Source: Diphasiastrum complanatum
Lineage: Eukaryota; Streptophyta; Lycopodiopsida; Lycopodiales; Lycopodiaceae
Assembly (NCBI GenBank): GCA_029204225.1
Contig: CM055110.1
Span: 46,250,147 to 46,314,146 of the forward strand
Length of the DNA: 64,000 nt
Direction: 5' to 3'
Part shown: piece after piece, positions 47,346-57,960 of the stretch
Position numbering within the stretch: the first letter of the stretch is position 1
Layout of the letters: each line of letters opens with the position of its first letter
Translations under genes and position numbers: made by a program
Notes under the pieces: generated by a model
The model's database searches: none
What the model saw: the letters and a program-made list of their open reading frames with translations, nothing else
What the model was told of the DNA's origin: nothing

Positions 47346-49015
47346 TCATTCTCTGATTGGTTTAGCATTCTGATTTGATGATTGTCCTCGATCTCCCTCT
47401 TGAATAGGCAGCAGTGTGAAGATCTCATGGCCTTTTTCGTCTTTCAGTCCAGGGAATGTGGACTCGTTGAACTTTACATCTCTGCTCAAAACAACCTTCT
47501 TCGTGGTTGGATCGTAGAGTCTGTACACATGTGTTCCGTTCGAGTAGCCGACCATGATTGTTTGCTCGGATTTGTCGTGGAGCTTGCTTCTCTTTTCCTT
47601 TGAAATGTGCTTGTATGCTGCACATCCAAACACTCATGCGTATGACAGATCAGGCTTTCTGCCTGTCCACATCTCGTGTGGTGTTTTGTTCTCTAGTGCT
47701 GTCATTGTAGATCTATTCTGCAGGTGTACACTTGTAGCTATTGCTTCGGCCCAGAATTGGCCTGGCAATTGAGCTTGTGCTATCATGCATCTGGCTCCTT
47801 CGTGTTCAATCCCCTGTTCTTCGCAGAATCTTGAAAATTCTGTGCTTTTGTATTCACCTCCATTGTCAGATCTAAGGATCTATATCCTTTTTAAGGTGTG
47901 TCGCTCTGCGAATGCCACAAACTTCTTGAAAGAATCAAATACTTGGGATTTCGTCTTCAAGTAGTAGATCGTGGTCATTCGGCTGTAATCATCTATGAAC
48001 TTAGAAAATATCTCGAATTTGAGGGCAAATTTGTTTTTATTGGTCCACGCACATGAAAGTGGACAAGCTCAAGAACTTCCTTGGCTCTTCTTCCTTCGTG
48101 TGTGAATGGATTCCGACGTTGCTTGCCTTTCTGACAAGCTTCGCAGAACTCAGCCTCGAGCCTTGATATTTTGAATCCTGTGACAATGTCCTTTGTGCTC
48201 ATGTCGTACAGGCTCCGCATGTTCAGATGATACATTCTCCTATGCCAGAGCTGATCTTCGTTTTTTGAAGCATTAATATGCTATCATAGTTGCTAATCCT
48301 TCTTTGCATCCGACCGTCAGCAACTTGTTTGTCGTCTTCTCGATCATACGACAAGTGTTGTCATCGAACAAAACTCAAATGCCTAGATCTGCCATCTTGG
48401 AGACAGATAGCAGATCTATTATGAGTGAGGGCACATAGAGTGCTCCTGGCAGCTCTGCTTGGCCTGACAGTGTTCGTAGCTGTAGAGAGCCGATGCCCTT
48501 GACATCGTGTCTGCTTCCATCGCCTAGAATCACCGCTCTGTCGTTTTCAAGTTCGCAAAAGTTGATCAAGATCTTCTTGTTGCAGATTATGTGAGATGTT
48601 GCTCTTGAATCGATGACCACATCGTAGTCATGTTCGGAGTAGCTTGTCAAAGCTTTGTCGAGTATTGTGAAAGCCTTGTCACCTCTTTCTGCATCTTTAG
48701 ATGATTCTGCAATGTTTGCCTTTTCAGCTTTTTTTTTTTTTTTTTTGGGTTGAATCTGCAGTCGTATGCAGAATGTCCTTTCTTCTTGCAGTGCATGCAA
48801 GGTATTGCTGGATTGAACCAGCATTTGTTGGCCGTATGGCCTGGTTTGTGGCAGTGATCGCAGGAAGAAGATTGTTGATTCGAGGACTTCGTCTTCTCGA
48901 ATCTTGGCTTGTTTTTGTTCTTCTTCTTTCCTTTCATGAAGAGAGCCTTCTCTTGATCACTGCTTCTCTCTCCTTTGTCTCTCATCAGTCTCTCATCAGC
49001 GACAAGACTGACTAG
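47346..49015 (-). pseudogene. Copia gag-protease-integrase fragment, reverse strand
   Basis: From 49,015 down: end of gag with two zinc knuckles (CDHCHKPGHTANKC and CMHCKKKGHSAYDC). Protease follows with its site changed to DSRATSH (Gly to Arg) at about 48,560-48,620, then the pre-integrase region (MYHLNMRSLYDM, CEACQKGKQRRNPF). A decayed integrase core follows. The fragment ends in the segment between integrase and RT (VFGCAAYKHISKEKRSKL-like, MVGYSNGTHVYRLYD, VVLSRDVKFNE). RT/RNase H and both LTRs are missing. Two zinc knuckles and the sequence differ from elements A and T, so this is another copia lineage. Confidence 0.87.
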
Positions 49016-49190
49016 TTCGAATGGAGTCTTTGCTTGTACTTCATGATCTTTATGACATAGTACTTGAGGTGGAAGTAGAACCTCAAGGAGGAGTTGAATT
49101 GGTAAAGTACAAAAAGAGACGTAGAGTTGCATTACCTTGCATAAAAATGAATGTAAGTAATGAACTCTTGAAGGAAATCTCATCTTGTAC
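49016..49190 (+). pseudogene. Copia gag N-terminal fragment
   Basis: MESLLVLHDLYDIVLEVEVE, then IKMNVSNELLKEI, resembles the gags at 6,868 and 45,643. It abuts a reverse-strand gag of another copia family on the left and LTR-like sequence on the right. Confidence 0.7.
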
Positions 49191-49500
49191 CACATCCAAA
49201 CCAATCCTAGATCCCTCCTGTAGAATCCTCTTGGTTCTAGCCCCCAAGCCATGCCAATGTGACAACAAGAGGAGAAGAGCTCATCAAGTAACCTAGACCA
49301 AAGTCTTCGAATAATCACTACCTCAATATATAGAGAGTAGGATCCTATGCATGAGCACATGCAATCCCCATGCAGGTCAACTATAAATAGGTCACAGCTC
49401 TTCATGCATACCTCCTCTCAATTAGAGTGTCTGGGTCCTCTCAAGGTCATTAGTCACCAACAGGCCTCGATGTGGAATAAAATCTAGGCATGAATAATAC
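49191..49500 (-). repeat. LTR fragment of the chromovirus family
   Basis: It shares CCAATCCTAGAT-like and GGTTCTAGCCCCCAAGCC segments with the LTRs at 44.83-45.33 and 56.34-56.81 kb. Edges are not resolved. Confidence 0.45.
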
Positions 49501-49559
49501 TCTCAAACATTGGAGGGCCGATCTACAATATTAGGACTATTCACTTCAGAAATTTTCCA

Positions 49560-50290
49560 GATATGTTATTTAGTCAAGAGAAATAGAATCTTTTGTAGTT
49601 GAGTTACAAGATTTTCAGGGAGTTATGTGAGTAACATATGCAGATATTGGAGAAATTTGCCAGATAAGGACATATGTGTTTATGTACTGGGTCATAGTGA
49701 GATTATTCTCATATGTGCACGATTAATCTTGTTTGGATCTACTATGTATCCCAGTTACTAAGGTTATCTGGTGCACTTAACCTAGTTGTTGAACATAGAC
49801 ATGTGATCAAGTATTGTGTTTGACAATTACTTGTAGAATTATATTAGATCCTAATGGTGCCAAGAATGGTAAACTGAATTTTTAGTCTTTAATTACTTGA
49901 ATGATTGTTGAATTTGGAACTCATAATCTGATCAAGAATTGGTTTGGAAGAATATTCTTGGAATCCAGTGATTTTCCTTGTGGAAAAGATTTCAGAATGA
50001 TTCTTATATTTCCTGAGTTGTATGTTGTACATATACTCTAGTATCTTCCAATGATTATGGTTTTGGAATCCTGTAAATTATGATTGACAAATCATAAGAT
50101 TCTAAATGTTTATGATTGACAGATCATAAATTGATACTTAAAAGTCATTTGAAGATTATAGGTAAATAAGAGAATTTTTAAGATAATGAGTAATTCTTGA
50201 TCAATTGGGTGAGTCAAGGATTTAGATATGTTATTTGAGCTCTAAATTCCTTTACTCCATTGCATACTTGAGATTGTATGGATCTCACAG
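49560..50290 (+). repeat. LTR/leader copy related to element T
   Basis: Segments around 50,070-50,230 (AAATTATGATTGACAAATCAT, AATTCTTGATCAATTG) match 6,680-6,820 in order and orientation. No gag follows in this copy. Confidence 0.45.
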
Positions 50291-51449
50291 GCCTTTCCAT
50301 TAAGTAATTGTCTACTTATGAGGAATTGCTTTTTTTACGAATTGTAATCTATAAGTGCTTGTGTACTAAGTTCAGTCTTTATCTCCAGATTTATAGGAGA
50401 CAGATAAATCTATTAAGATTCAGATAGTTGCTGATTTCTTGTATTTGGTGTTAGGAATGAGGCTGTTAACTCATTTGAGTAACTACAGTACTCTGGTTTG
50501 AGTTATATTTATCTGAGACTTGATGGATCTCCTGGAGATTTTAGATGACTGAATTGTGGTATTTTAGAATATTTTAATATTCTTAAAATATCTGTACCAA
50601 GAAACATAATTTTCTACAAGAAATTGAAATGGAATTTCTTTAGCTTTTGGATTTGATCTCTAAAATAAAGAAGTTAATTCACCCAACAGTTCATGTAATT
50701 AGGATTACATGAAGGTGATGAACTTTGTTTTGGAATAGATCAACCCATTTGGTGAAATAGATACGTGCATATCTGGCATTAGAGGAGTTCTCAATATCAA
50801 AAAGACCCTTTAAGGAATGCCATGTAGGATATAGAAAAATATCAAAATAAAAAAAACAACATTGTTTATTTGCTTGCCCCCACCACTCCCGAGGCCTCCC
50901 CAACTCCCAATGATCTAACCACACTGTCTATAGTCACAATTAAGAACTGTAAATAGTTTGCAGTATAACTTGACTAAATTAAGAAATGTTCCCTCCATTG
51001 GTTACGAAAAGGGCAATATTTTCACTGGATCTAGAATATGACCGCCATCTCCAAATTCGAATTAGGAAAAATTGCAAAATGTTTACATATGCATTCCTTC
51101 CACGAGAATGGAAATATGGGTGCCATCTCCAATTATGAACGCCATCATCACCTTGGAATGGAAATATGAGCGCCAACTACCTATTGGAATGAAAAAATGA
51201 GCGGCAATTCCAAATTTGAATCAAGCATACAAGCATGGAGATTGGATTGATCGTACATAGTATATAATATAATCAAAGATGAGTATTTTGTTTTGCTTCA
51301 TAGAATCTGGTCATAGTACTTTGATGCAACTCATTACTCTATTGTTTTTTTGATGTTGACATTGTATCATCTACATGTGGATATTCCTATTGATTTGGCA
51401 CCTTTGCAGAGAAGAGGAGACAAAGGAATAACAAAATACAAAGTGTCAA
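50291..51449. other. Unassigned stretch before the divergent gene pair
   Basis: AT-rich, no coding similarity. A GGAATGGAAATATG unit recurs loosely near 51,105 and 51,153. It includes the 3' flank of the reverse-strand gene; I searched it by eye for a terminal inverted repeat matching 55.5-55.9 kb and found none. Confidence 0.4.
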
Positions 51450-52966
51450 CTATTCATCATCAGATTGTGTGTCAGATTCTATGGCAGTTTTGTCATGAAG
51501 AAATTCTTTGCTAGCGTATGCATCTAATAGATGTGCATTATCCTTATTTCCACTAAGCTCAATATAAGTGGAATACAATGAATAATGGGAGCTCCTTAAA
51601 TAAACATTACCATCAGTAAAACCTAAAATGTTCAAAACATAAGATCTTTTGACAAAAATAATCTTATTTGTCTTATCAAATTTATGTCCTCCTAGGTAAA
51701 ATAATAAAGCTTTAACTGCCGTTATAAGACTCTCCCCAACTGGGCTCAGCTTGGAATGAGCAATACAGATCTCATTCTTCAGGAAATGCCTAAGATAGTG
51801 GCCAAGTCCACTATCCCTTTGGAACGAGGATGCGTGTTGTCTGAAATCACCTCGTCTCGTAACAAAATCATCAATTATGAGAGCATCCCACAATAGGAAA
51901 TATGTTAGCAAAAACACATTCAGTGATTAAAAACATTCTAATGCAAGGAAGTTTAAACACTTACACATTCATCATCATCAGCAGCAACCAGATCAAGATG
52001 ATCAATATAATGACCATGTACTGAAGTGGATTCATCCGTGAAATGCATTAATGATGGACGAGGGAAGCCCATTTGAGATTGAAATGCCGTGAATTCTTCA
52101 TCGGATGGTCTGCCTCACCCATCTTCAGCAATATTTGATAAAGTCTTAGTCAGGCATTCTTCACTGGTCATAAGTCCCTCCTCATCATCAAAATCAATAC
52201 CAGCAACAAGGTCATCTGTTTCAAAATCTACAAAGTCAGAGAATCCAAAAATTGTGCCGAATAATAAACATAGAACTTCATCTTCATGATAGTCAAAAAA
52301 TTTACATAAATCAGCAGTAGTAGAATATACATCGTCATTAATATAATATACAGGCAAATTGAAAAGACATTTAGACTCCTCTATAGGGATCGATTCATCA
52401 GCAAATGTATTTTGGCCAATAAAAGAATCCTGGAGAACATCACTATTTACATCAATAAAGTCACTTTCCTTATCAGGAGTGTCGATAAGGAAGTGACTGA
52501 TATCCTTAATAACTGACTGAACAGAGGATGATGCAAAAGGAAGGTCGGCAACAAAAACTTCCTCATCATCTAGGACCTGAACTAACAAGTTAAGTATGAA
52601 ACCACTCTGATATTCAACCAATCAATATTTCTTGTTGCAATAAGGACACATTGAACTGCTTTTGAAAAGATCAAACAATTTGGTGAACATTCTATCTAGT
52701 CTATGTCTGAAAGCTGGGAAGAAATGAACAAGATCAGTATAATGCATGTATTGGAGTGAACCTATGGAGAAAACAGGCTTACTAAGTATATCTCTGAATC
52801 TAACATAATGTTCATAAAATACACCAAAATTTGGCTGTGCAATCTTGAAAACATGTAGATATGGCCTGAATAGGCTGTGGAAGTAGTCTAGATTTTCAGT
52901 AATCCCAAATTCAGTAAGAAATGAACTCAAGCCTGAATCTCATGAGGATCCTGAGGAAGAGGCCAT
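51450..52966 (-). pseudogene. Unrecognised acidic protein gene, frame broken only by TGA
   Basis: The minus-strand ATG at 52,964-52,966 opens MASSSGSS. The same frame runs to a donor-like GTAAGTG at 51,964. It is interrupted by three TGA codons (52,940-52,942, 52,622-52,624, 52,115-52,117) and no TAA or TAG. Each would read well as Arg (CGA). The N part is aromatic-rich (FRPYLHVFKIAQPNFGVFY), followed by CPYC, then a long acidic stretch (FSDFVDFETDDLVAGIDFDD). After a probable intron a further 155-codon frame ends at 51,450 (GLGHYLRHFLKNEICIAHSK, DTQSDDE). I could not fix the acceptor. No family recognised. It diverges from the H3-Ulp1 gene across about 830 bp. Confidence 0.55.
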
Positions 52967-52977
52967 GGAAGTAATGT

Positions 52978-53792
52978 AGATATCGCACTTGTGCGCGAGG
53001 GAGAACTGAAACAAAAATAACTCTCAAGATCATGCACAAGAGGAATATGTATAGCAGGTAGATACTGAATATCGCACTTGTGCACAAGTAGGTATTGTTG
53101 CAAACAAACGGACAACAATGTGCATGCACAAGTGCGATATGTCATGAATTTCGAAAACGAAAAGGTAAAAAATTAATCGGGCTTCGTGCCATTTATACTA
53201 AATTTTCACACGTGTGGTAAACGGTCAAGGGCACGTCTACTTTCAATTGGACTACAGGCACTGGCACGTGTGAGGTGACACCTGGACATGTGTGAAATGA
53301 CACCTGTACATGTGTCTCGTGTTCATTCGTTTGTTCGACAACACGTGTCGCTCTCACATTTGCTCGTACAAATCCCACATGTGTAAAGTGACAAGGTGAC
53401 ACATGTCGCTCTCGCATTTGACCGTACAAGTCCCACACGTGTGACAGGACGTTCTTTTGCACGTGCGAACTACGATATAAAATCACAAACTTCGATGAAT
53501 TTTTTTCACTTTTTTTTCGCTCCACATATCGCACTTGTGCACATCCTTCACAATCGATATTCTTCCTATTGCCTTCCATGCGCATAGGTCCGATACATTG
53601 CCTACATGTCTCCTTGTATCACACTTGTGCGTCTTTCTTCTATACTAATCTATCTCTCTTATATTCGGCTTGCACAGGTCCGATATATCGTACATTCTGT
53701 CTGTACATATTGGTCCTCTACGAGGGCTTTATCATCCTTCCCTACTCATCCTAGCTGTCACATACAAGTCTGCTATCCCATAGTACACTTCC
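52978..53792. promoter_or_regulatory. Shared intergenic region with repeated palindromic motifs
   Basis: TATCGCACTTGTGC occurs at 52,981, 53,070 and 53,527 on the plus strand, at 53,126-53,139 inverted, and with one mismatch at 53,617. Looser forms (GCACAGGTCCGATA, GCATAGGTCCGATA) lie near 53,580 and 53,672. The core GCACTTGTGC is a near-palindrome. Between 53,205 and 53,470 about nine CACGTG/CACATG cores cluster, part of them in a 58-bp tandem duplication (53,341-53,449). The motifs fill the gap between the two divergent start codons and occur hardly anywhere else in the window that I noticed. Confidence 0.7.
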
Positions 53793-55535
53793 ATGGATAG
53801 GAGAAATCAGACAAAGAGGGACTTCTTCTCTTCTGGCTCATCCTCAGCTTCTGCGGTTGCCATTACACCTAACGCTAGACCTAGAATGTGCAACCGCAAC
53901 AGGTGGCTCTCTGAAATACGTAAGTATCAGAGATCAACTGCTCTGTTGATTCCAAGAGCTCCATTCTACCGTGATGTCCGAAACATAACTAGAAATGATC
54001 TCGGACAGCTGGTTAGATTCACACCCAGTGCTCTTCAGTGCCTTCAAGAGGTTGCTGAAGATTATATGAGCCTTTTTTTTTGAAGATTCATTTTTGCTTG
54101 CAATCCATTCCAAGAGAGTCACCATAATGCCCAAGGATTTTCAGCTCCAGATGAGAATGAGGGAGAGGTTTTGCAAATTACACGTATCTCAACCTGTTGC
54201 TCCCAGACCAACTCCTCTAGATAGGACTGATCTTCCTACCAAGCGTCCTAGGAAGCAGACAGCACCCAAGAGAGCTCCGAAGAAAGTAAGGAGGGTAGAC
54301 ACCACAGAATCTGTGAAGCCTAACCCAGAATCAATTGTAGATAATGCTGCTCTTGATAATGTTGTAAATATAGCTACATCTGTTTTGGATACCTTTTTTA
54401 TTCCTATAGATACTACACATCCACCTCCTCCTCCAAATCTTTATACATTTATAGATTTCGATGATTATCTTAAATTTGAGAAGGACATATCCGATGCTAT
54501 AGATACAATTGGTACTCCTTTTTGTTTTAGAATAGATGAACTTGATTTTAGTATAAATTATAGAGTTATTGATTGCTTGGATCTCAAAGACAGACGAGCT
54601 TCTATTAGTGATCCTGTGATAGAGTCCGGGCTTACACTCTTGCAATATGACATTGCAAGAGATTCATCCAATGAGTTGCCGGTGCTAAGTAGCTTTTTGC
54701 TTCAGGCCTTCAAGGAGAATAATGACACATTGTCATAGTGTCTGACTAGTGGATTCACACCAACAACAAAGTAACTGGTCATCTCTTATCATACCAAGTA
54801 AGATATATTAAATCCTTCTTGTTGTTTTATGCTTTAATATTGGCATTGTCAATGGAAATAGTTCTCAGAATTGCAGCTAAAGAAATTTCAATCTTATTTT
54901 TCAGTGACCATTGGAGTTTAAACCTGATCTCTATTAAGAGATCTGTAGATAATAGTATTAAAGGTTTTTGTGTCAAGATGAATTCGGCGAGCAATACGCA
55001 TAAAGATGTAGATATATACCTTCCATATTTAAGTAAATATATTCCTACAGATGTTCCCCATTCTGTGGACTGGCAGATCGTCAATTTGGAGGTAAATTTT
55101 GTCTTTCTTAATAGCATTTTGAAATCAGTAGTCTAATGTATTTGTTTCATTCTGTTTCATAATTGATTTCTTGTGTGCTGAATTGTTTTGCAGTCATCCC
55201 AGCAAAATGATTCATTCAGTTGTGGGTGGTACACATTATACAATGCCAAGTTATTTTTTGAGTGGTTCAACCTGCAGGAAGATGTTGATATTTCTAAGGT
55301 AATAAATTCTGTTTATTCTTATTTTTGGAATCATGATTAGTTTTCTATTTTGTTGATGTTTTAGCCATTACTAATACATGAATGTTCTATCTTGCAATTT
55401 ACACTTCCTGAGTACACATCAAGCTAGGTTTACAGATTTAGACAAGAAATTATGCTGAGTATACTGGCTAGGGCAAGGCTTCAGCCTCCCGTTATTGATG
55501 ATAGTGCAAAGGATGATGTAGTTATATTAAATTAA
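53793..55535 (+). CDS. Histone H3 (CENH3-like) fold fused to a Ulp1/C48 protease domain
   Basis: The ATG at 53,793 starts a short Ser-rich tail without the canonical H3 ARTKQT start. An H3 fold follows at residues 37-125: [25 protein letters not shown] (LLIP as in CENH3), loop 1 about one residue longer than H3, then [11 protein letters not shown] and [13 protein letters not shown]9 run (54,073-54,081) shifts the frame by one. Next come a basic linker ([18 protein letters not shown]), a PPPPP stretch and a Ulp1 N-terminal half ([21 protein letters not shown]). A second frame break or hidden splice lies near 54,720-54,770. Then NWSSLIIP joins across an intron (54,798-54,876) to [14 protein letters not shown] (catalytic His). 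Exon 55,194-55,298 has [10 protein letters not shown] (Gln and Cys), and exon 55,438-55,535 ends in TAA. The acid position looks like Asn. About 470 residues. It could be a working gene with sequencing errors or a decayed copy. Confidence 0.7.
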
Positions 55536-55859
55536 GATTAGAACAAATACAGATAGCATAGAACAAAAATACATGTATAGAATTTATAGATAAATATACA
55601 TCGATATATCAAATGCTGCTCCATTTTATAAATTTGGGAGCACAAAATACATGTACTGATGCCCAACTTGGGCTTTTATTTATTGAATGAAAGTGTGTAT
55701 ACACAAATTTTTACTAAAGTTTATTTGAAACTATTGTTCTCCCACAATGGTGATTGTTGCAGGTAGATCTTTGCAGCACGTTATCAGCTCCTATCCTTTT
55801 CGCATCTGTGACATAACAAATATTAGTGAATGTGCTATTGTAAATGATGACATTTTCAA
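55536..55859. other. 3' flank of the H3-Ulp1 gene
   Basis: AT-rich sequence between the stop and reverse-strand gypsy integrase. No poly(A) signal assignment is safe and no repeat edge is visible. Confidence 0.4.
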
Positions 55860-56330
55860 TTATTTTGTTCTATTTTGAAACGGCAATAAACATAAAGTAC
55901 TTATGAGTCTTCCGTCGATGATAAATCTGAAATATGTCGGTAGATTGCTTTGTAATAGCATGAGCTTTGTTCTGATAAAATCACCTAGGCTCAAATCCAT
56001 ACATAAGCATAAACGGGCTATAACCGGTAGCTGAATGCTTACTACTGTTATAGACAAACTTGATCAATGGAATATACTACTCCCAATCAGATTGTCGTTG
56101 GAAAACATATTCCCGAAGCATTTGTTCCATCATTTGATTTGTTCTTTTTGTCTATCCATCCATCTTAGGATGATCAAAAGAACTCAAGCTCAGAGTCGTC
56201 TCTAGTTTAGCAAACACAGCCGACCAAAAGTGACCGGTGAACTTTGGATCACGATCGCTCACAATATCACTTGGTAATCCGTAAAGTCTAAACAGATGCT
56301 CTACAAATATTTGAGCTAAATCAGAAGCCT
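55860..56330 (-). pseudogene. Chromovirus integrase core fragment
   Basis: The minus strand gives FVEHLFRLYGLPSDIVSDRD, KFTGHFWSAVFAKLE, SSFDHPKMDG (then a stop where Gln is usual) and [21 protein letters not shown]. This is a Ty3/gypsy integrase catalytic region. It is cut at about 56,330 by an LTR of the same family. Similar but more decayed sequence lies at 57,400-57,480 and 57,690-57,960. Confidence 0.85.
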
Positions 56331-56334
56331 AAAC

Positions 56335-56806
56335 CAAGAATCCTATTCTAAGCATGCCAATCACAAGCAACACAAGGGAAATGGATGGTGGACAAACCAA
56401 CCCAACCAAACCTAGATTGTACGGATCTAGCCCCCAAGCTATGGATCAATCGAGAAATGAGGCATCACACCAGCAGCATATGGCTACCAGTCTCACAATC
56501 AAAGATACACTAGTGAGAGCGCAATAGGTATAATTATATCCTCTAAGGCCCATGCACCACTAGTAGTCACTATGACACCTCCCTTGACACCTCTGCAGCC
56601 TATCTAGGCCACGTCATCCAGTTTTCCAATGACTCACTGATAGACCCATACAAATCCACCATCATGAGTTTAGGCCTACAACCATTAATCATAACTTATA
56701 CACATAAGGGCCCCGATTCCCTTATAGTCACAATTAACTTATGGGTTGTTGGTCTTCTGATCCCTAGCGTGGCCCACGTTACTCGAGACCAGTCATGGGC
56801 ATGACA
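56335..56806 (-). repeat. Chromovirus 3' LTR, second copy
   Basis: On the minus strand it starts TGTCATGCCCATG at 56,806, directly after a polypurine tract, and runs to about 56,335, where integrase coding sequence begins. Its CCAACCAAACCTAGA and TCTAGCCCCCAAGC blocks match the LTR at 44.8-45.3 kb. Confidence 0.65.
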
Positions 56807-57960
56807 TTCTTCCCCCCTTATTCAAGTTCTGTCCTCAGAACTTAAAATTGCGAAAGTTCCTCCTTCAACTCCTTCTCGTTTCTGGAAATCATCATCGTCT
56901 GTACATCGCTTCCATCGAACTAGATGCTCGGTAACTATATGATTTCTCAATCATTTAGTTCTTGTATCCAAGATCTTTTCGGGTTCAAGTCGAGACACAC
57001 TTAATAATTCATCCAAGAGGTCCAATTGATCTTTAGATCCAAGATGCTCTCCTTCACGTAGACTCTTCTTGAGTCAGCTTACGTGAAATACCGGATGCAC
57101 TTGAGATCCTTCTAGGAGTTCCAACTGGTAAGCTAAGGATCCCATATTTTTCATGATCTGATACGGTCCTCTATATCTAGGGGACAGTTTATAATGCTTG
57201 CCGGTACACATTACACTCGAATCCTTCAAGATTCATAAATATACCCAATCCCACACTTGGAAGTCTCTCGGTGATCTTTTCAGATTTGTATAATGTCGGT
57301 CCCTATCCGGGGCACACTAGACATTTTCACGTGCAATCCATAGCATTTCTTGCATATCATGTAGGAAATTCGCTATCTTCTGAAACTTGATCGTCCGAGT
57401 CTCTACTGTACATGAGTTTATAGGTTCCAAACAATACGTAAGCACGAACGGGCTATAACCGGTAGCCGAATGCTTACTATAACTTAATCTTCATCAAAGA
57501 TAACTCCCTCTATGAGGAGATTGCTATAAAATATATAAATTCATATCTCATATGATCTTCTGATCACGCAAGTAATCCTTTTCTTTAAAAAAAAAAAATC
57601 AAGTATCACTACAATCTGGACTATGATTTGTCAATCACAATTCATCAAATTCTAGTCCTATACTCAATAAAAAAATGTGATAACCTAACATAGCCAATGA
57701 TCAAAAGAACTTTAAGTTCAGAGTCTTAGCGAATACATCCGACCAAAAGTGACCAGTGAACTTTGAATCGCGAATGTTCATAATGTCACTGGGTAACCCA
57801 TAAAGCCTAAACATACATTATATAACTAGGTCTTTACCCGAACAAACATAGCCGATTTGGTAAGATGATCAGTCGTACCAAAATTCCACTATCATGTTTA
57901 TTCATCCGGGGTAATCATATCATGAACACAATCCTCTCTTATGGATCAAGTATTATCCTA
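56807..57960 (-). pseudogene. Chromovirus integrase end with chromodomain, plus polypurine tract
   Basis: From 57,960 down: integrase core pieces (FRLYGLPSDIM, KFTGHFWSDVFAK, about 57,690-57,810) and an AT-rich interruption (57,490-57,690). The C-terminal pol follows (RYRGPYQIMKNMGSLAYQL, VHPVFHVS, about 57,060-57,190) and then a chromodomain (LEPEKILDTRTK, EHLVRWKRC). It ends near a polypurine tract (TAAGGGGGGAAGAA, 56,807-56,822). In chromoviruses this domain guides integration to marked chromatin. Several stops; non-functional. Confidence 0.82.

Noticed and set aside
51450-52966. Selenoprotein or stop-readthrough gene because all stops are TGA
   Set aside because: Land plants lack selenocysteine insertion; CpG decay of CGA explains the pattern more simply.
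53793-54083. Ordinary replication-type histone H3 gene
   Set aside because: The tail lacks ARTKQT, the LLIP motif and longer loop 1 are CENH3-like, and the frame goes on into a protease domain.
54400-55535. Polinton/Maverick or viral adenain-type protease
   Set aside because: The HW and QQNDSFSCG boxes fit eukaryotic Ulp1 as well, the gene has plant-type introns, and no polymerase B, capsid or packaging ATPase lies nearby.
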